Below are positions 1 to 6,428 of a stretch of DNA of 6,712 nucleotides, one piece after another; the first letter of the stretch is position 1; each line of letters opens with the position of its first letter. Source of the stretch: Alphaproteobacteria bacterium UBA3439 (GTDB taxonomy: Bacteria > Pseudomonadota > Alphaproteobacteria > Puniceispirillales > Puniceispirillaceae). A program made the position numbers and the translations under genes. The notes beneath the pieces are model-generated. The model worked only from the letters and a program-made list of their open reading frames with translations, was not told the DNA's origin and made no database searches. Location of the stretch: the NCBI GenBank assembly GCA_002378605.1, contig DFSK01000022.1, positions 4,162 to 10,873 of the forward strand, in the 5' to 3' direction.

Positions 1-30
1 TGGTGAGGATTGGGGCTGGTGAGAATTGGG
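1..30. repeat. Two tandem copies of a 16-bp unit at the window edge
   Basis: The unit TGGTGAGGATTGGG at 1-14 recurs as TGGTGAGAATTGGG at 17-30. That is 13 of 14 identical bases at a 16-base period. It lies just downstream of the DUF1489 gene. Because the first copy begins at base 1, the array may continue to the left. It could be a short intergenic tandem repeat or a chance duplication. No coding role is visible. Confidence 0.5.
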
Positions 31-33
31 TTT

Positions 34-447
34 TTAAAAAATCCCAAGCTCGCGCAGTTCTGCGGCCAATTCGGCAGGCATATCACTGGCATCACCTGCA
101 CCGATATCAGGCGGCGCATCCTTCACTTCAAGATATCGCCAGCCCTGAAAAATACGCATTTTTGTTGGGGCGACTTGAATGATTTCAGGTGACAGCACAA
201 TGCCGCAGGCCGGTGTACCATCGGCGCGTTGCGCCTCGGCAAGGTCAATAATGGCCTGACGCGCGGTTACCACCCCCTTGATGATCCAATAGATCGACCC
301 CCCATCAAGCAGCTCTTCGGCGCGGCGCGGCCGGTTGCGCGTGACATGAACCAATCTGCCACCTTGCGCCAGGCGAAGCGCCTGCCAATCACGAAGATTA
401 TCGAGCGATTGTGAGCCAACTGATAATTTTTTCAAATGAACCGTCAT
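34..447 (-). CDS. DUF1489 family protein (COG5458-like), complete
   Basis: This 137-residue protein matches my memory of the DUF1489 family, a small conserved alphaproteobacterial family of unknown function. Family landmarks are visible: the N-terminus MTVHLKKLSVG, a basic TRNRPRR stretch (36-42), LLDGGSIYWIIKG (46-58), FQGWRYL (100-106) and APPD (111-114). The length is normal for the family. There is no signal peptide or membrane segment, so it should be cytosolic. The ATG at 447 is preferred because its N-terminus fits the family, although no good Shine-Dalgarno precedes it; an in-frame stop (TGA) lies nine codons upstream. It follows mgtE by about 90 bases on the same strand and may be read with it. 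The basic patch might bind nucleic acid or phosphate, but that is only inference. Confidence 0.85.
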   Translation of the reverse strand: MTVHLKKLSVGSQSLDNLRDWQALRLAQGGRLVHVTRNRPRRAEELLDGGSIYWIIKGVVTARQAIIDLAEAQRADGTPACGIVLSPEIIQVAPTKMRIFQGWRYLEVKDAPPDIGAGDASDMPAELAAELRELGIF

Positions 448-538
448 GAAAACACCAAAATTCGAATCCCGTCATATCGGTATGATTTACCTGTTGACGA
501 CAGAACCGTAATTACCTCCTCGATCTTTTTGACCCCGC

Positions 539-1939
539 CTACATCAAATAGAGTGCGGCAAGCCCAAGGAACACAAAAAACCCGACAACATCCGTTATCG
601 TTGTCACAAAAACGCTTGATGCCACCGCCGGATCGATCCCAGCGCGAAGCAGGCCGATCGGCACCAAGGTTCCGCTAAGCCCCGCAATCAGCAAATTGGC
701 AAGCATAGCAACCGCCATCACTGCGGCAATTTCCGGATCACCAAACCAGACAAAAGACACAACGGCGGCTAAAACCGCAAAAAGCAGTCCATTCAGCAAT
801 GCCACGAACCCTTCGCGAATAACAAAATTGCGCGTCGAGACTGCATCTAATTGACGCAAGGCAATCGCCCGCACCGCAACGGTCACCGTCTGGGTACCCG
901 CATTGCCGCCCATTGACGCAACAATTGGCATCAGCACCGCCAAGGCAACCAATTGTTCGATGGTCGCATCAAACACCCCGATCACGACCGACGCCAAAAT
1001 CGCCGTTAGCAAATTGACCAAAAGCCAAGTTGTCCGCCCCTGCAAGGTTTCACGGATACTCGATCGCAAACTGGCCTCGCCAACACCGGCAAGCGCCATC
1101 AAATCTTCTTCAGCTTCTTCATCGATAACATCAATCACATCATCAATGGTGATCATGCCGACAAGCCGATCGCCAAGATCGACAACACCGGCACTCACCA
1201 TGCCATAGCGCCGAAACAGAATCGCCACTTCTTCTTGATCCATATCAACCGGAATCGACCGGAAGTCAGATTCCATAATTTCGGAAATACGACGCGGGCG
1301 CTGCGCACATAAAAGTTTACTAAGCGGCACCTCGCCAAGAGGTTTGCGTGCCGGATCAACAACAAAGATCAGATAGAAATCATCGGTTGCCGATTTGCCA
1401 CCCCGCAGATAGTCAATTGTCTGGCCAACCGTCCAAAAAGACGGCACCGTGACAATTTCACGCTGCATAAGACGACCCGCCGAATCTTCAGGAAAAGACA
1501 GGCCTTCTTCGACAAGAACCCGGTCTTCGGCCGAAAGCGCCGCCAAAACATCAGCAAGCGCATCTTCTTCAAGCTCTTCGATAATATCAATGGCATCATC
1601 AGTTGACAGATCATGCAGCTGGCGCGCCAAGGCCTTTGCGCCCATCACTTCGACAATGGCTTCACGCGTGTTTTCATCGAGATAAGTCAGCGTTTCCGCA
1701 TCAAGATGATCGCCAAGAAACCTTACGAGTGACGCCGCTGTCCGCGCTGGCATGCGTTCCAAAAGATCGGCTTGATCAGCCGGGTGAAGCGGCGCAACAA
1801 GCGTGCGAAGACGGCGAACAGCGCCCGCCTGAACAGCATCAATAATTGCCGTTTCAACCTTTGGCGTCAGGCCATAAAGCGCCGCAAGCCGGTCACTGCC
1901 GTCATCCTTGCGATCAATCTGTTCATTGTCATGCATCAT
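539..1939 (-). CDS. mgtE: Magnesium transporter MgtE
   Basis: This inner-membrane Mg2+ channel/transporter has the full MgtE architecture. Numbered from the ATG at 1939 (466 residues), it has an N-terminal MgtE_N helical superhelix (about 35-135), the linker motif SAGRLM (153-158), a tandem CBS pair (about 160-275, ending in GMITIDDVIDVIDEEAEED), and a five-helix membrane domain (about 300-466). The pore signature LMPIVASMGGNAGTQT (about 336-351) is intact. An Asp in TTITDVVGF (about 450) matches the pore Asp of Thermus MgtE. In the known family the acidic cytosolic domains sense Mg2+ and close the pore, and the acidic linker here is consistent with that. The start is uncertain: GTG 1948, ATG 1939 and ATG 1936 are all in frame, and GGAAG (1942-1946) sits 5 bases before ATG 1936. 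It lies between the ScfR gene and DUF1489 with its own upstream gap. Confidence 0.95.
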   Translation of the reverse strand: MMHDNEQIDRKDDGSDRLAALYGLTPKVETAIIDAVQAGAVRRLRTLVAPLHPADQADLLERMPARTAASLVRFLGDHLDAETLTYLDENTREAIVEVMGAKALARQLHDLSTDDAIDIIEELEEDALADVLAALSAEDRVLVEEGLSFPEDSAGRLMQREIVTVPSFWTVGQTIDYLRGGKSATDDFYLIFVVDPARKPLGEVPLSKLLCAQRPRRISEIMESDFRSIPVDMDQEEVAILFRRYGMVSAGVVDLGDRLVGMITIDDVIDVIDEEAEEDLMALAGVGEASLRSSIRETLQGRTTWLLVNLLTAILASVVIGVFDATIEQLVALAVLMPIVASMGGNAGTQTVTVAVRAIALRQLDAVSTRNFVIREGFVALLNGLLFAVLAAVVSFVWFGDPEIAAVMAVAMLANLLIAGLSGTLVPIGLLRAGIDPAVASSVFVTTITDVVGFFVFLGLAALYLM

Positions 1940-2025
1940 TGCTTCCACGCCATCTTCGTGACCGTTAGATCAGATTTCACCGCATCTATGCCCGCACCGG
2001 CCCTCATCAAATCTCATGCGACACG

Positions 2026-2054
2026 CTAGCAGATCGCGGGTGGTTTTAAAACAA
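2026..2054 (-). promoter_or_regulatory. Possible mgtE promoter
   Basis: On the minus strand TTGTTT (2049-2054) and TGCTAG (2026-2031) are separated by exactly 17 bases and resemble -35 and -10 elements. Transcription would start near 2019, giving a leader of about 80 bases before mgtE. The -10 match is weak, so this is tentative. Confidence 0.28.
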
Positions 2055-2173
2055 CACATGGCACTAAACCGAGGCAAATTTTGCTTGGTAATTTTATTTC
2101 AAAAAGCCAAAATCGCCGTTTTTGTAATAATATTTCAAACAAATCCGGCCATTGCCATCGGCATGAACAGACG

Positions 2174-2194
2174 CATCGGTTCGCAAAACCAATG
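2174..2194 (-). other. Hairpin downstream of the ScfR gene
   Basis: CATCGGTT (2174-2181) and AACCAATG (2187-2194) form an 8-bp stem, one pair being a wobble in RNA, with a 5-base loop. It begins about 29 bases past the stop codon of the ScfR gene. On the minus strand no T-run follows, so it is not a canonical intrinsic terminator. It may stabilise or mark the 3' end of that transcript. Confidence 0.35.
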
Positions 2195-2222
2195 ATATTT
2201 CGGAAGAAAAGATATTTGCAGG

Positions 2223-3674
2223 TTATTTATTGTTTGTGCCTTTGACACCAAGGTCATAAAGACCGATCCGGCGCATCGGCCCATCAAAGCGCAATTCATG
2301 GCCAATGGGCGGATGCGCTCTTTGGGTGCAATCCATTCGCTCGCAAACTGAGCAGCCAACACCAATCTGGTCAAGCCGCGCCGATTTGGAAATATCAATC
2401 TGATCCGCATAAATCATATCGCGGGCATGATGCAATTCACAGCCAAGAGTGACGGCAAATTCCGGCGATTGCGCCAAGGTTGGCGACCATAATGGTGGCG
2501 CGGTGCGGGCAAGCATGAAATATTTCTGCCCATTTGGTAATTCGGCCGCTTGTGCCAAAATCTTTTCCGGTGTCCGAAAGGCTTTGTGCATCGTCCATTT
2601 CGGGCAGGTGCCACCATGTGTGGCAAATTGCATGCCGGCCGCGGCAAGCCGTTTGGAAATATTCCCAGCATCATCAACCCGAATGAAGAAAAACGGGATA
2701 CCACGCGCATTCGGCGCATTCAATGTGGTGAGGCGGTGACAGACCTGTTCAAAGCTGCAACCAAACCGGCGCCCCAATAGGTCAAGATCATAGCGAAGGC
2801 TTTTTGCTGAATCGAGAAAGGCCGAATAGGGCATCATAACGGCACCGGCAAAATAACCGGCAAGGGTGATTTTCAACAAGGATTGCGCCTGCGCATCCTG
2901 AACCGCCTGATCTTGGCAGATTTTGTCCAAGGCCGCTTGCTGGCTAAGAAGCGCGATTTGAATCAAAAGATGAAACTGTCGTTGCGGGCGACGCAACGCC
3001 TCACTTAGCAAAATCTCGCGGCGATGTAGATCATAGCGCCGAAGCTGGTTTTGCATCACCTCTACCGGCATGATCCTAACGCGAAGGCCAAGCGTGTCTT
3101 TCACATGGGCGGCAAGGCTGGCAAGCGTATTATCGCCCGTCAGGCCAAAATCACTAATCGATTCAATTTTGGCCGTACGGCGCAATTCATCTGCCGCTTC
3201 TTCAAGAAGGGGAAAGTAATTATTCGCCTGCTGCAATGTAGCGCGTACCTTTTCAACAGGGTTGCTCATCTGCCGAATGCCGCCATCACCCGCGGTCGCC
3301 TCTAATTCATCACGCACTTTGCGATAGGCCTGAAACAGCGTAACCAAGCCGCGCGCCGCACCTGGCGCAGCGGTGATCATGTCCTGAATTTCGCGGCGTG
3401 GCACCTGCTCATCTGCCAGCAATGGATCGGCAAAAATTTCAGACATGCCCGTTGAAAGGCTAGCCGCGTCATCTTCGGCAAAATCTTTGAGATCAATATC
3501 AAAGCTATTGCCAAGGCGAAGAAGCAATCCAACGGTCAAAGGGCGCTGATTATGCTCTAAAAGATTTAAATAAGAGGGGCTGATCTCCAGCGTTTCCGCC
3601 ATCGCTGTTTGCGATAGGCCAATAGATTTGCGAAACCGCCGCAATTTATGCCCGACAAGAATTTTTTCCTGCAT
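2223..3674 (-). CDS. ScfR-family (PccR/RamB-like) transcriptional regulator
   Basis: This 483-residue cytosolic DNA-binding regulator belongs to the short-chain fatty acyl-CoA regulator family. Numbered from ATG 3674, it has an XRE-type HTH (about 8-60; LSQTAMAETLEISPSYLNLL), a middle IrrE/ImmA-like domain (about 197-282) and a C-terminal ScfR (formerly DUF2083) domain (about 325-475). The peptidase HExxH site is replaced by QFHLLIQIAL (233-242), so proteolysis is unlikely. C-terminal cysteines lie at GTCPKW (C357), LGCELHH (C412) and CSVCERMDC (C441, C444, C449). Relatives such as PccR of Rhodobacter and RamB of actinobacteria control propionyl-CoA or acetate/glyoxylate genes. The target here is inferred only, since no propionyl-CoA gene is in view. 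ATG 3674 is chosen for its GGAGG site; an in-frame ATG at 3728 would add 18 residues but has only a weak AGG upstream. Confidence 0.9.
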   Translation of the reverse strand: MQEKILVGHKLRRFRKSIGLSQTAMAETLEISPSYLNLLEHNQRPLTVGLLLRLGNSFDIDLKDFAEDDAASLSTGMSEIFADPLLADEQVPRREIQDMITAAPGAARGLVTLFQAYRKVRDELEATAGDGGIRQMSNPVEKVRATLQQANNYFPLLEEAADELRRTAKIESISDFGLTGDNTLASLAAHVKDTLGLRVRIMPVEVMQNQLRRYDLHRREILLSEALRRPQRQFHLLIQIALLSQQAALDKICQDQAVQDAQAQSLLKITLAGYFAGAVMMPYSAFLDSAKSLRYDLDLLGRRFGCSFEQVCHRLTTLNAPNARGIPFFFIRVDDAGNISKRLAAAGMQFATHGGTCPKWTMHKAFRTPEKILAQAAELPNGQKYFMLARTAPPLWSPTLAQSPEFAVTLGCELHHARDMIYADQIDISKSARLDQIGVGCSVCERMDCTQRAHPPIGHELRFDGPMRRIGLYDLGVKGTNNK

Positions 3675-3684
3675 CGCGTCATTT

Positions 3685-3689
3685 CCTCC
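3685..3689 (-). promoter_or_regulatory. Ribosome-binding site of the ScfR gene
   Basis: GGAGG on the minus strand sits 10 bases before ATG 3674. It is the only good Shine-Dalgarno near either candidate start, and it favours 3674 over the upstream ATG at 3728. The spacing is slightly long. Confidence 0.6.
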
Positions 3690-3732
3690 ACTTGGCCGCT
3701 GGCTCAGCTTTACCTGAGTTTTCAGCATAACC

Positions 3733-3773
3733 TGTAAATAGAAAATGTAAATATTTTACAATTTTCAAATTTG
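3733..3773 (-). promoter_or_regulatory. Operator-like AT-rich repeat region upstream of the ScfR gene
   Basis: TGTAAATA occurs at 3733-3740 and again at 3746-3753, 13 bases apart. The second copy is half of an inverted repeat, TGTAAA (3746-3751) and TTTACA (3755-3760), with a 3-base spacer. A further palindrome CAAATTTG lies at 3766-3773. The cluster is 59-99 bases upstream of the chosen start, where autoregulation would be expected. As I recall, Rhodobacter PccR recognises paired TTTGCAAA elements. These sites are similar in style but not identical, so the binding protein is inferred. Confidence 0.4.
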
Positions 3774-3880
3774 CTTTTTTTTCCTTGCCTGAAGTCCCGC
3801 AAAAAAGGCACAACAAAGATGCAGGTCAGACGCATCAACAGCAGGAGATCTGCACGAATTTAGACGACGATTTATAGAGC

Positions 3881-3994
3881 TTTGCGATATAGGCCGCGGC
3901 GAACAAAGCCAGCTTGGGGGAGTTTGTTTGGTTTGCCAATCCTATCCGCAAATCAGGGTCGGTCAGGACTTTATGTCTTGTCCGGCCCTTTTTT
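3881..3994 (+). ncRNA. Candidate plus-strand small RNA
   Basis: A long hairpin is followed by an intrinsic terminator on the strand opposite to all genes here. Helix 1 pairs TTTGCG (3881-3886) with CGCAAA (3947-3952). Helix 2 pairs ATAGG (3889-3893) with CCTAT (3941-3945). Helix 3 pairs CGAACAAA (3900-3907) with TTTGTTTG (3923-3930), including one G-U. The terminator at 3956-3994 follows directly. A possible -10 (TATAGA, 3873-3878) lies just upstream, but I see no good -35. The shape, a stem with a central bubble, is loosely reminiscent of 6S RNA, but it is much shorter and the neighbouring genes give no support, so I do not call it that. It could instead be a chance fold in a 3' untranslated region. 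Confidence 0.35.
3956..3994 (+). terminator. Rho-independent terminator on the plus strand
   Basis: GGGTCGGTCAGGAC (3956-3969) pairs with GTCTTGTCCGGCCC (3975-3988) around a 5-base loop. This gives a 14-bp stem with one mismatch and two wobbles, followed by six T residues (3989-3994). On the minus strand the following sequence has only three T residues, so it would be a poor terminator for the glycerate kinase gene. Its orientation implies a plus-strand transcript, although no plus-strand gene is apparent. Confidence 0.6.
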
Positions 3995-4036
3995 ATGCAG
4001 GCTATGTCGGGCGGCAAAACGCCATTGGCTAGATGG

Positions 4037-5323
4037 TCAATCTTGCGCAACAATCAAAACCAGATCGGCAAGGTTGGTGCCGGTTGCCCCAACCATCAAT
4101 AGCTGATCATGCGCTTTGAGATAATCATAGCTGTTATGTGATAACAGCGCGGCCCGAGCCGCCGCATGATCAAAATCTTGTGACGCGGCAATAATACCGC
4201 CAGCCGCATCGGTTGGCCCATCGCGGCCATCGGTGCCGCCAGCCAGAATCACCCATTGTTTTGGCGCATTTGATCCGGCAGCTGTCATTGCCGACGCAAA
4301 GGCAAGCGCCAATTCTTGCGATCGCCCCCCTTTGCCGGGATCATTCATATCAAGCGTCACCGTTGTTTCGCCGCCAGTCACCAATGCATAGGGCTTACCA
4401 GCATGATGCTGGCGCTGGCTTATAACCTGCGCCGCCAGATGCACCGCCATCTGGCTTGCTTCGCCGTCAAGGGCTGGCGCATCGAGAAAATGCATATCGG
4501 GCATGGCTTGGCGGATATAGTCTGCTGCCGCATCACGGCATTGCGCATTGCTTGCCAGAATCTTGGTTTGCACCCTATCAAAAACCGGATCACCCGATCG
4601 CACTGGCCCGTCTGCCGTCCCATTTCGGATTGCCTGCAAATGCGGCATCACAAAATCCAGCCGATCAAGACCATGTTTTTGAATCAGCGCAAACGCATCA
4701 TCAAGCGGCACCGGATCGGCAACAGCAGGGCCGCTGGCGATTGATTCCGGCAAATCACCCGGCACATCCGATAACAGAAATTGCGTTACCTTGGCGGGTG
4801 CTGCCAAACGCGCCAACCGGCCGCCTTTTAGCCGTGAAAATAACCGCCGGACCACATTCATTGCGTGAATATCAAGACCGCTTGCCAGCAATGCATCATT
4901 CAGCGCGATTTTTTCGGCAAGGCTGATGCCGCTTGATGGTGCTGGCAACAAGGCCGAGCCGCCACCACTGATCAGCAACAGCAAATGATCGGTCTGACCA
5001 AGGGATTTGACCAGATTTTCAACCGCAATCGCCGCGGTTAGACCGCGCTCATCGGGAACTGGATGCGCACAGGCAAAACATTCAAAACCATCAATCTGCC
5101 GGTGATTTTCATCGGTGGTGATGACAAGACCCGAACCATCATAGCCACCGTTGCGAACCGCCATTGCCATCGCGCCAGCCGCCTTGCCAAGCGCAATAAC
5201 CGCCGTTGGTTGCCGGTTAATCGACATATAGGCCGATCGGGTGATGCGATCAGGCTGTCCAGCGGCAAGCGCCGCAGCAAAGCTTTTGCGAACCAAAGCT
5301 TCGCTTGAAGCGTCAAAATTCAT
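4037..5323 (-). CDS. gckA: Glycerate 2-kinase (GckA/TtuD, MOFRL family)
   Basis: This cytosolic kinase phosphorylates D-glycerate with ATP to 2-phosphoglycerate. Numbered from ATG 5323 (428 residues), it has an N-terminal DUF4147 domain (about 5-235) with ALGKAAGAM (44-52), the nucleotide-binding LISGGGSAL (117-125), KGGRLA (166-171) and LLSDVPGD (183-190). The C-terminal MOFRL domain (about 310-425) has GGETTV (317-322), GGRSQELAL (332-340), GTDGRDGPTDAAG (363-375) and GATGTNLADL (412-421). Length and motifs are typical and no key element is missing. ATG 5323 is preferred to the upstream in-frame TTG (5347) because GAGGTGG lies just before it. It starts 10 bases after the reductase stop, so the two genes are almost certainly cotranscribed and probably coupled. 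Serine-cycle (gckA) and tartrate-pathway (ttuD) members of this family cannot be told apart here. Confidence 0.92.
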   Translation of the reverse strand: MNFDASSEALVRKSFAAALAAGQPDRITRSAYMSINRQPTAVIALGKAAGAMAMAVRNGGYDGSGLVITTDENHRQIDGFECFACAHPVPDERGLTAAIAVENLVKSLGQTDHLLLLISGGGSALLPAPSSGISLAEKIALNDALLASGLDIHAMNVVRRLFSRLKGGRLARLAAPAKVTQFLLSDVPGDLPESIASGPAVADPVPLDDAFALIQKHGLDRLDFVMPHLQAIRNGTADGPVRSGDPVFDRVQTKILASNAQCRDAAADYIRQAMPDMHFLDAPALDGEASQMAVHLAAQVISQRQHHAGKPYALVTGGETTVTLDMNDPGKGGRSQELALAFASAMTAAGSNAPKQWVILAGGTDGRDGPTDAAGGIIAASQDFDHAAARAALLSHNSYDYLKAHDQLLMVGATGTNLADLVLIVAQD

Positions 5324-5328
5324 TCGAT

Positions 5329-5335
5329 CCACCTC
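5329..5335 (-). promoter_or_regulatory. Ribosome-binding site of the glycerate kinase gene
   Basis: GAGGTGG on the minus strand overlaps the TGA stop of the reductase gene (5334-5336), with GAGG ending 8 bases before ATG 5323. It sets the kinase start and suggests translational coupling between the two genes. Confidence 0.7.
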
Positions 5336-6377
5336 AAACAGGGTCAATCAAAGGCTGGCCAGCAAAAAAGGCACGCGCATTTTCGACAACCTTTAGCCCC
5401 ATCGCCGTTCGCGTTTCGATTGTTGCCGACCCCAGATGCGGCAATAAAACGGTATTTGGCGCAGCTAGTAATGCCGGATCAATGACCGGCTCACCTTGAA
5501 ACACATCCAGCCCAGCCCCGCCAATGCGTCTGGCCGACAGCGCCACCGCCAAAGCAGCTTCATCAACAACATCACCACGCGCCGTATTAATGACATAGGC
5601 ATCCGGCTTCATCATCGCCAACCGGTCAGCATTCAAAATATGAAATGTATCGGCACTTGCCGCGCAATGAAGCGACAGACAATCAGCCATCTGGCAAACG
5701 CTCTCAACATCGTCAAGCTGGCGTGCTGGATAGGCTGATATATCGCCAATCCGCGACCGGTTATAAAACACAATTTCCATGCCAAAGCCCAATGCCGCCC
5801 GCTGCGCCACCGCTTTGCCAATGCGCCCCATACCGATAATACCAAGCGTTTTGCCCTGCAAGGCACGCCCCATTAAATGGGTTGGCCGCCAACCGTGCCA
5901 ATCGCCTGCCCGTAATTCGCGTTCACCCTCACCAGCACGGCGCGACAGCATCAAAATCAGCGTCATGGCAAGATCAGCAGTGGCATCAGTTAAAACACCG
6001 GGCGTGTTGCTAACCGCGATATTGGCCCTAGAAGCGGCACCAAGATCAATATGATTAACGCCAACACCAAAATTGGCGATCAACCGCCCTTTACCATTGG
6101 CACCGGCCGTAATGATATCGGCTCCAATCTTGTCAGACACAGTTGGCGCAATGGCATCATGGCTGGCAAAACCGGCGGCCATCTCGGCGGCAGAAAGCGG
6201 CGTATCGGTCATATTGAAAGTTGGTACAAAATACTGGGAAAGCGCAGCTTCAGCATCGGCTGGCCAGCGGCGCGTCACGAAAATACTGGGTTTGCCAGTA
6301 CAAGATTGATCTGTCTTTGTCATGTCCATATTCTGCGCAGAAACAAACGGAAAATACAGCCCTTTTTGATCGCGCAT
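5334..6377 (-). CDS. D-2-hydroxyacid dehydrogenase, glyoxylate/hydroxypyruvate reductase type
   Basis: This cytosolic NAD(P)H-dependent reductase probably converts hydroxypyruvate to D-glycerate and/or glyoxylate to glycolate. Numbered from ATG 6377 (347 residues), the substrate-side motif is NFGVGVNHID (102-111), the Rossmann motif is GMGRIG (182-187), and the catalytic residues are Arg267 (NTARGDVVDE), Glu296 (QGEP) and His314 (LLPHLGSAT). Strand beta-2 of the Rossmann fold ends in YNRS (205-209 region) with no acidic residue, which suggests NADPH preference. The start is uncertain: ATG 6329 or 6323 would remove 16 or 18 residues, which is near the usual family N-terminus (KPSIFVTRRW), and none of the three has a clear Shine-Dalgarno. 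The adjoining glycerate kinase supports hydroxypyruvate or a related C3 acid as the substrate. Other 2-ketoacid substrates cannot be excluded. Confidence 0.92.
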   Translation of the reverse strand: MRDQKGLYFPFVSAQNMDMTKTDQSCTGKPSIFVTRRWPADAEAALSQYFVPTFNMTDTPLSAAEMAAGFASHDAIAPTVSDKIGADIITAGANGKGRLIANFGVGVNHIDLGAASRANIAVSNTPGVLTDATADLAMTLILMLSRRAGEGERELRAGDWHGWRPTHLMGRALQGKTLGIIGMGRIGKAVAQRAALGFGMEIVFYNRSRIGDISAYPARQLDDVESVCQMADCLSLHCAASADTFHILNADRLAMMKPDAYVINTARGDVVDEAALAVALSARRIGGAGLDVFQGEPVIDPALLAAPNTVLLPHLGSATIETRTAMGLKVVENARAFFAGQPLIDPV

Positions 6378-6384
6378 GATGCAT

Positions 6385-6402
6385 TTAGAAAGGTTTTTCT
6401 AA
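6385..6402. promoter_or_regulatory. Perfect 18-bp inverted repeat before the reductase gene
   Basis: TTAGAAAGGTTTTTCTAA has perfect 7-bp arms (TTAGAAA/TTTCTAA) around a 4-base GGTT spacer. It overlaps the proposed -10 at 6401-6406 and ends 7 bases before ATG 6377. This position suits a repressor operator or a short leader hairpin controlling the reductase-kinase pair. The cognate regulator is unknown. Confidence 0.42.
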
Positions 6403-6428
6403 TATAATGAATGGCGCCCGCATCAAAA
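6401..6428 (-). promoter_or_regulatory. Possible promoter of the reductase-kinase operon
   Basis: On the minus strand TATATT (6401-6406) is a good -10, with TTTTGA (6423-6428) 16 bases upstream as a weak -35. The -35 lies inside the stem of the preceding terminator. Transcription would begin near 6394, leaving a leader of fewer than 20 bases before ATG 6377, or about 70 if translation starts at 6323. Confidence 0.35.

Larger units (their letters stand above)
1949..2222. other. Intergenic region between the ScfR gene and mgtE
   Basis: No convincing gene is present in this stretch. It must contain the 3' end of the ScfR transcript and the mgtE promoter and leader. A GCAAATTTTGC inverted repeat (5-bp arms, one central base) lies at 2074-2084. 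A hairpin at 2174-2194 and a possible promoter at 2026-2054 are listed separately. Stretches around 2090-2150 are A/T-rich with no recognised motif. I do not see an M-box (ykoK) magnesium riboswitch before mgtE. Confidence 0.6.

Noticed and set aside
472..485. Inverted repeat TCATA-TCGG-TATGA upstream of the DUF1489 gene
   Set aside because: The 5-bp arms are too short to be significant on their own, and no promoter elements frame it convincingly.
444..560. Minus-strand frame ending TCATGA over the DUF1489 start, with AGGAGG at 515-520
   Set aside because: The frame (VKKIEEVITVLSS... ending at TGA 444-446) reads like protein and overlaps ATG 447 by four bases, but I find no ATG or GTG start in a useful place, and AGGAGG is not followed by a standard start codon at normal spacing.
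1949..2030. Magnesium riboswitch (M-box) upstream of mgtE
   Set aside because: The proposed leader is only about 80 bases and I see none of the conserved M-box core elements.
2135..2410. 91-codon minus-strand frame over the ScfR gene 3' end
   Set aside because: It overlaps the conserved ScfR C-terminus in another frame and has no family resemblance.
3786..3810. TGCCT...AGGCA hairpin upstream of the ScfR gene
   Set aside because: A 5-bp stem with a 15-base loop is weak and could easily occur by chance.
3835..4053. 72-codon minus-strand frame after the glycerate kinase gene
   Set aside because: It starts with TTG, overlaps the kinase 3' end, has no ribosome-binding site and no recognisable domain, and it covers the structured RNA/terminator region.
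4316..4926. Overlapping plus-strand open frames of 142 and 156 codons
   Set aside because: They lie entirely antisense to the well-supported glycerate kinase gene, show no recognisable domain and have low-complexity, Arg/His/Pro-rich translations typical of shadow frames.
6403..6408. Perfect TATAAT on the plus strand
   Set aside because: No acceptable -35 lies 16-18 bases upstream, and a plus-strand transcript would run straight into the bidirectional terminator. It is better explained as part of the AT-rich minus-strand promoter.
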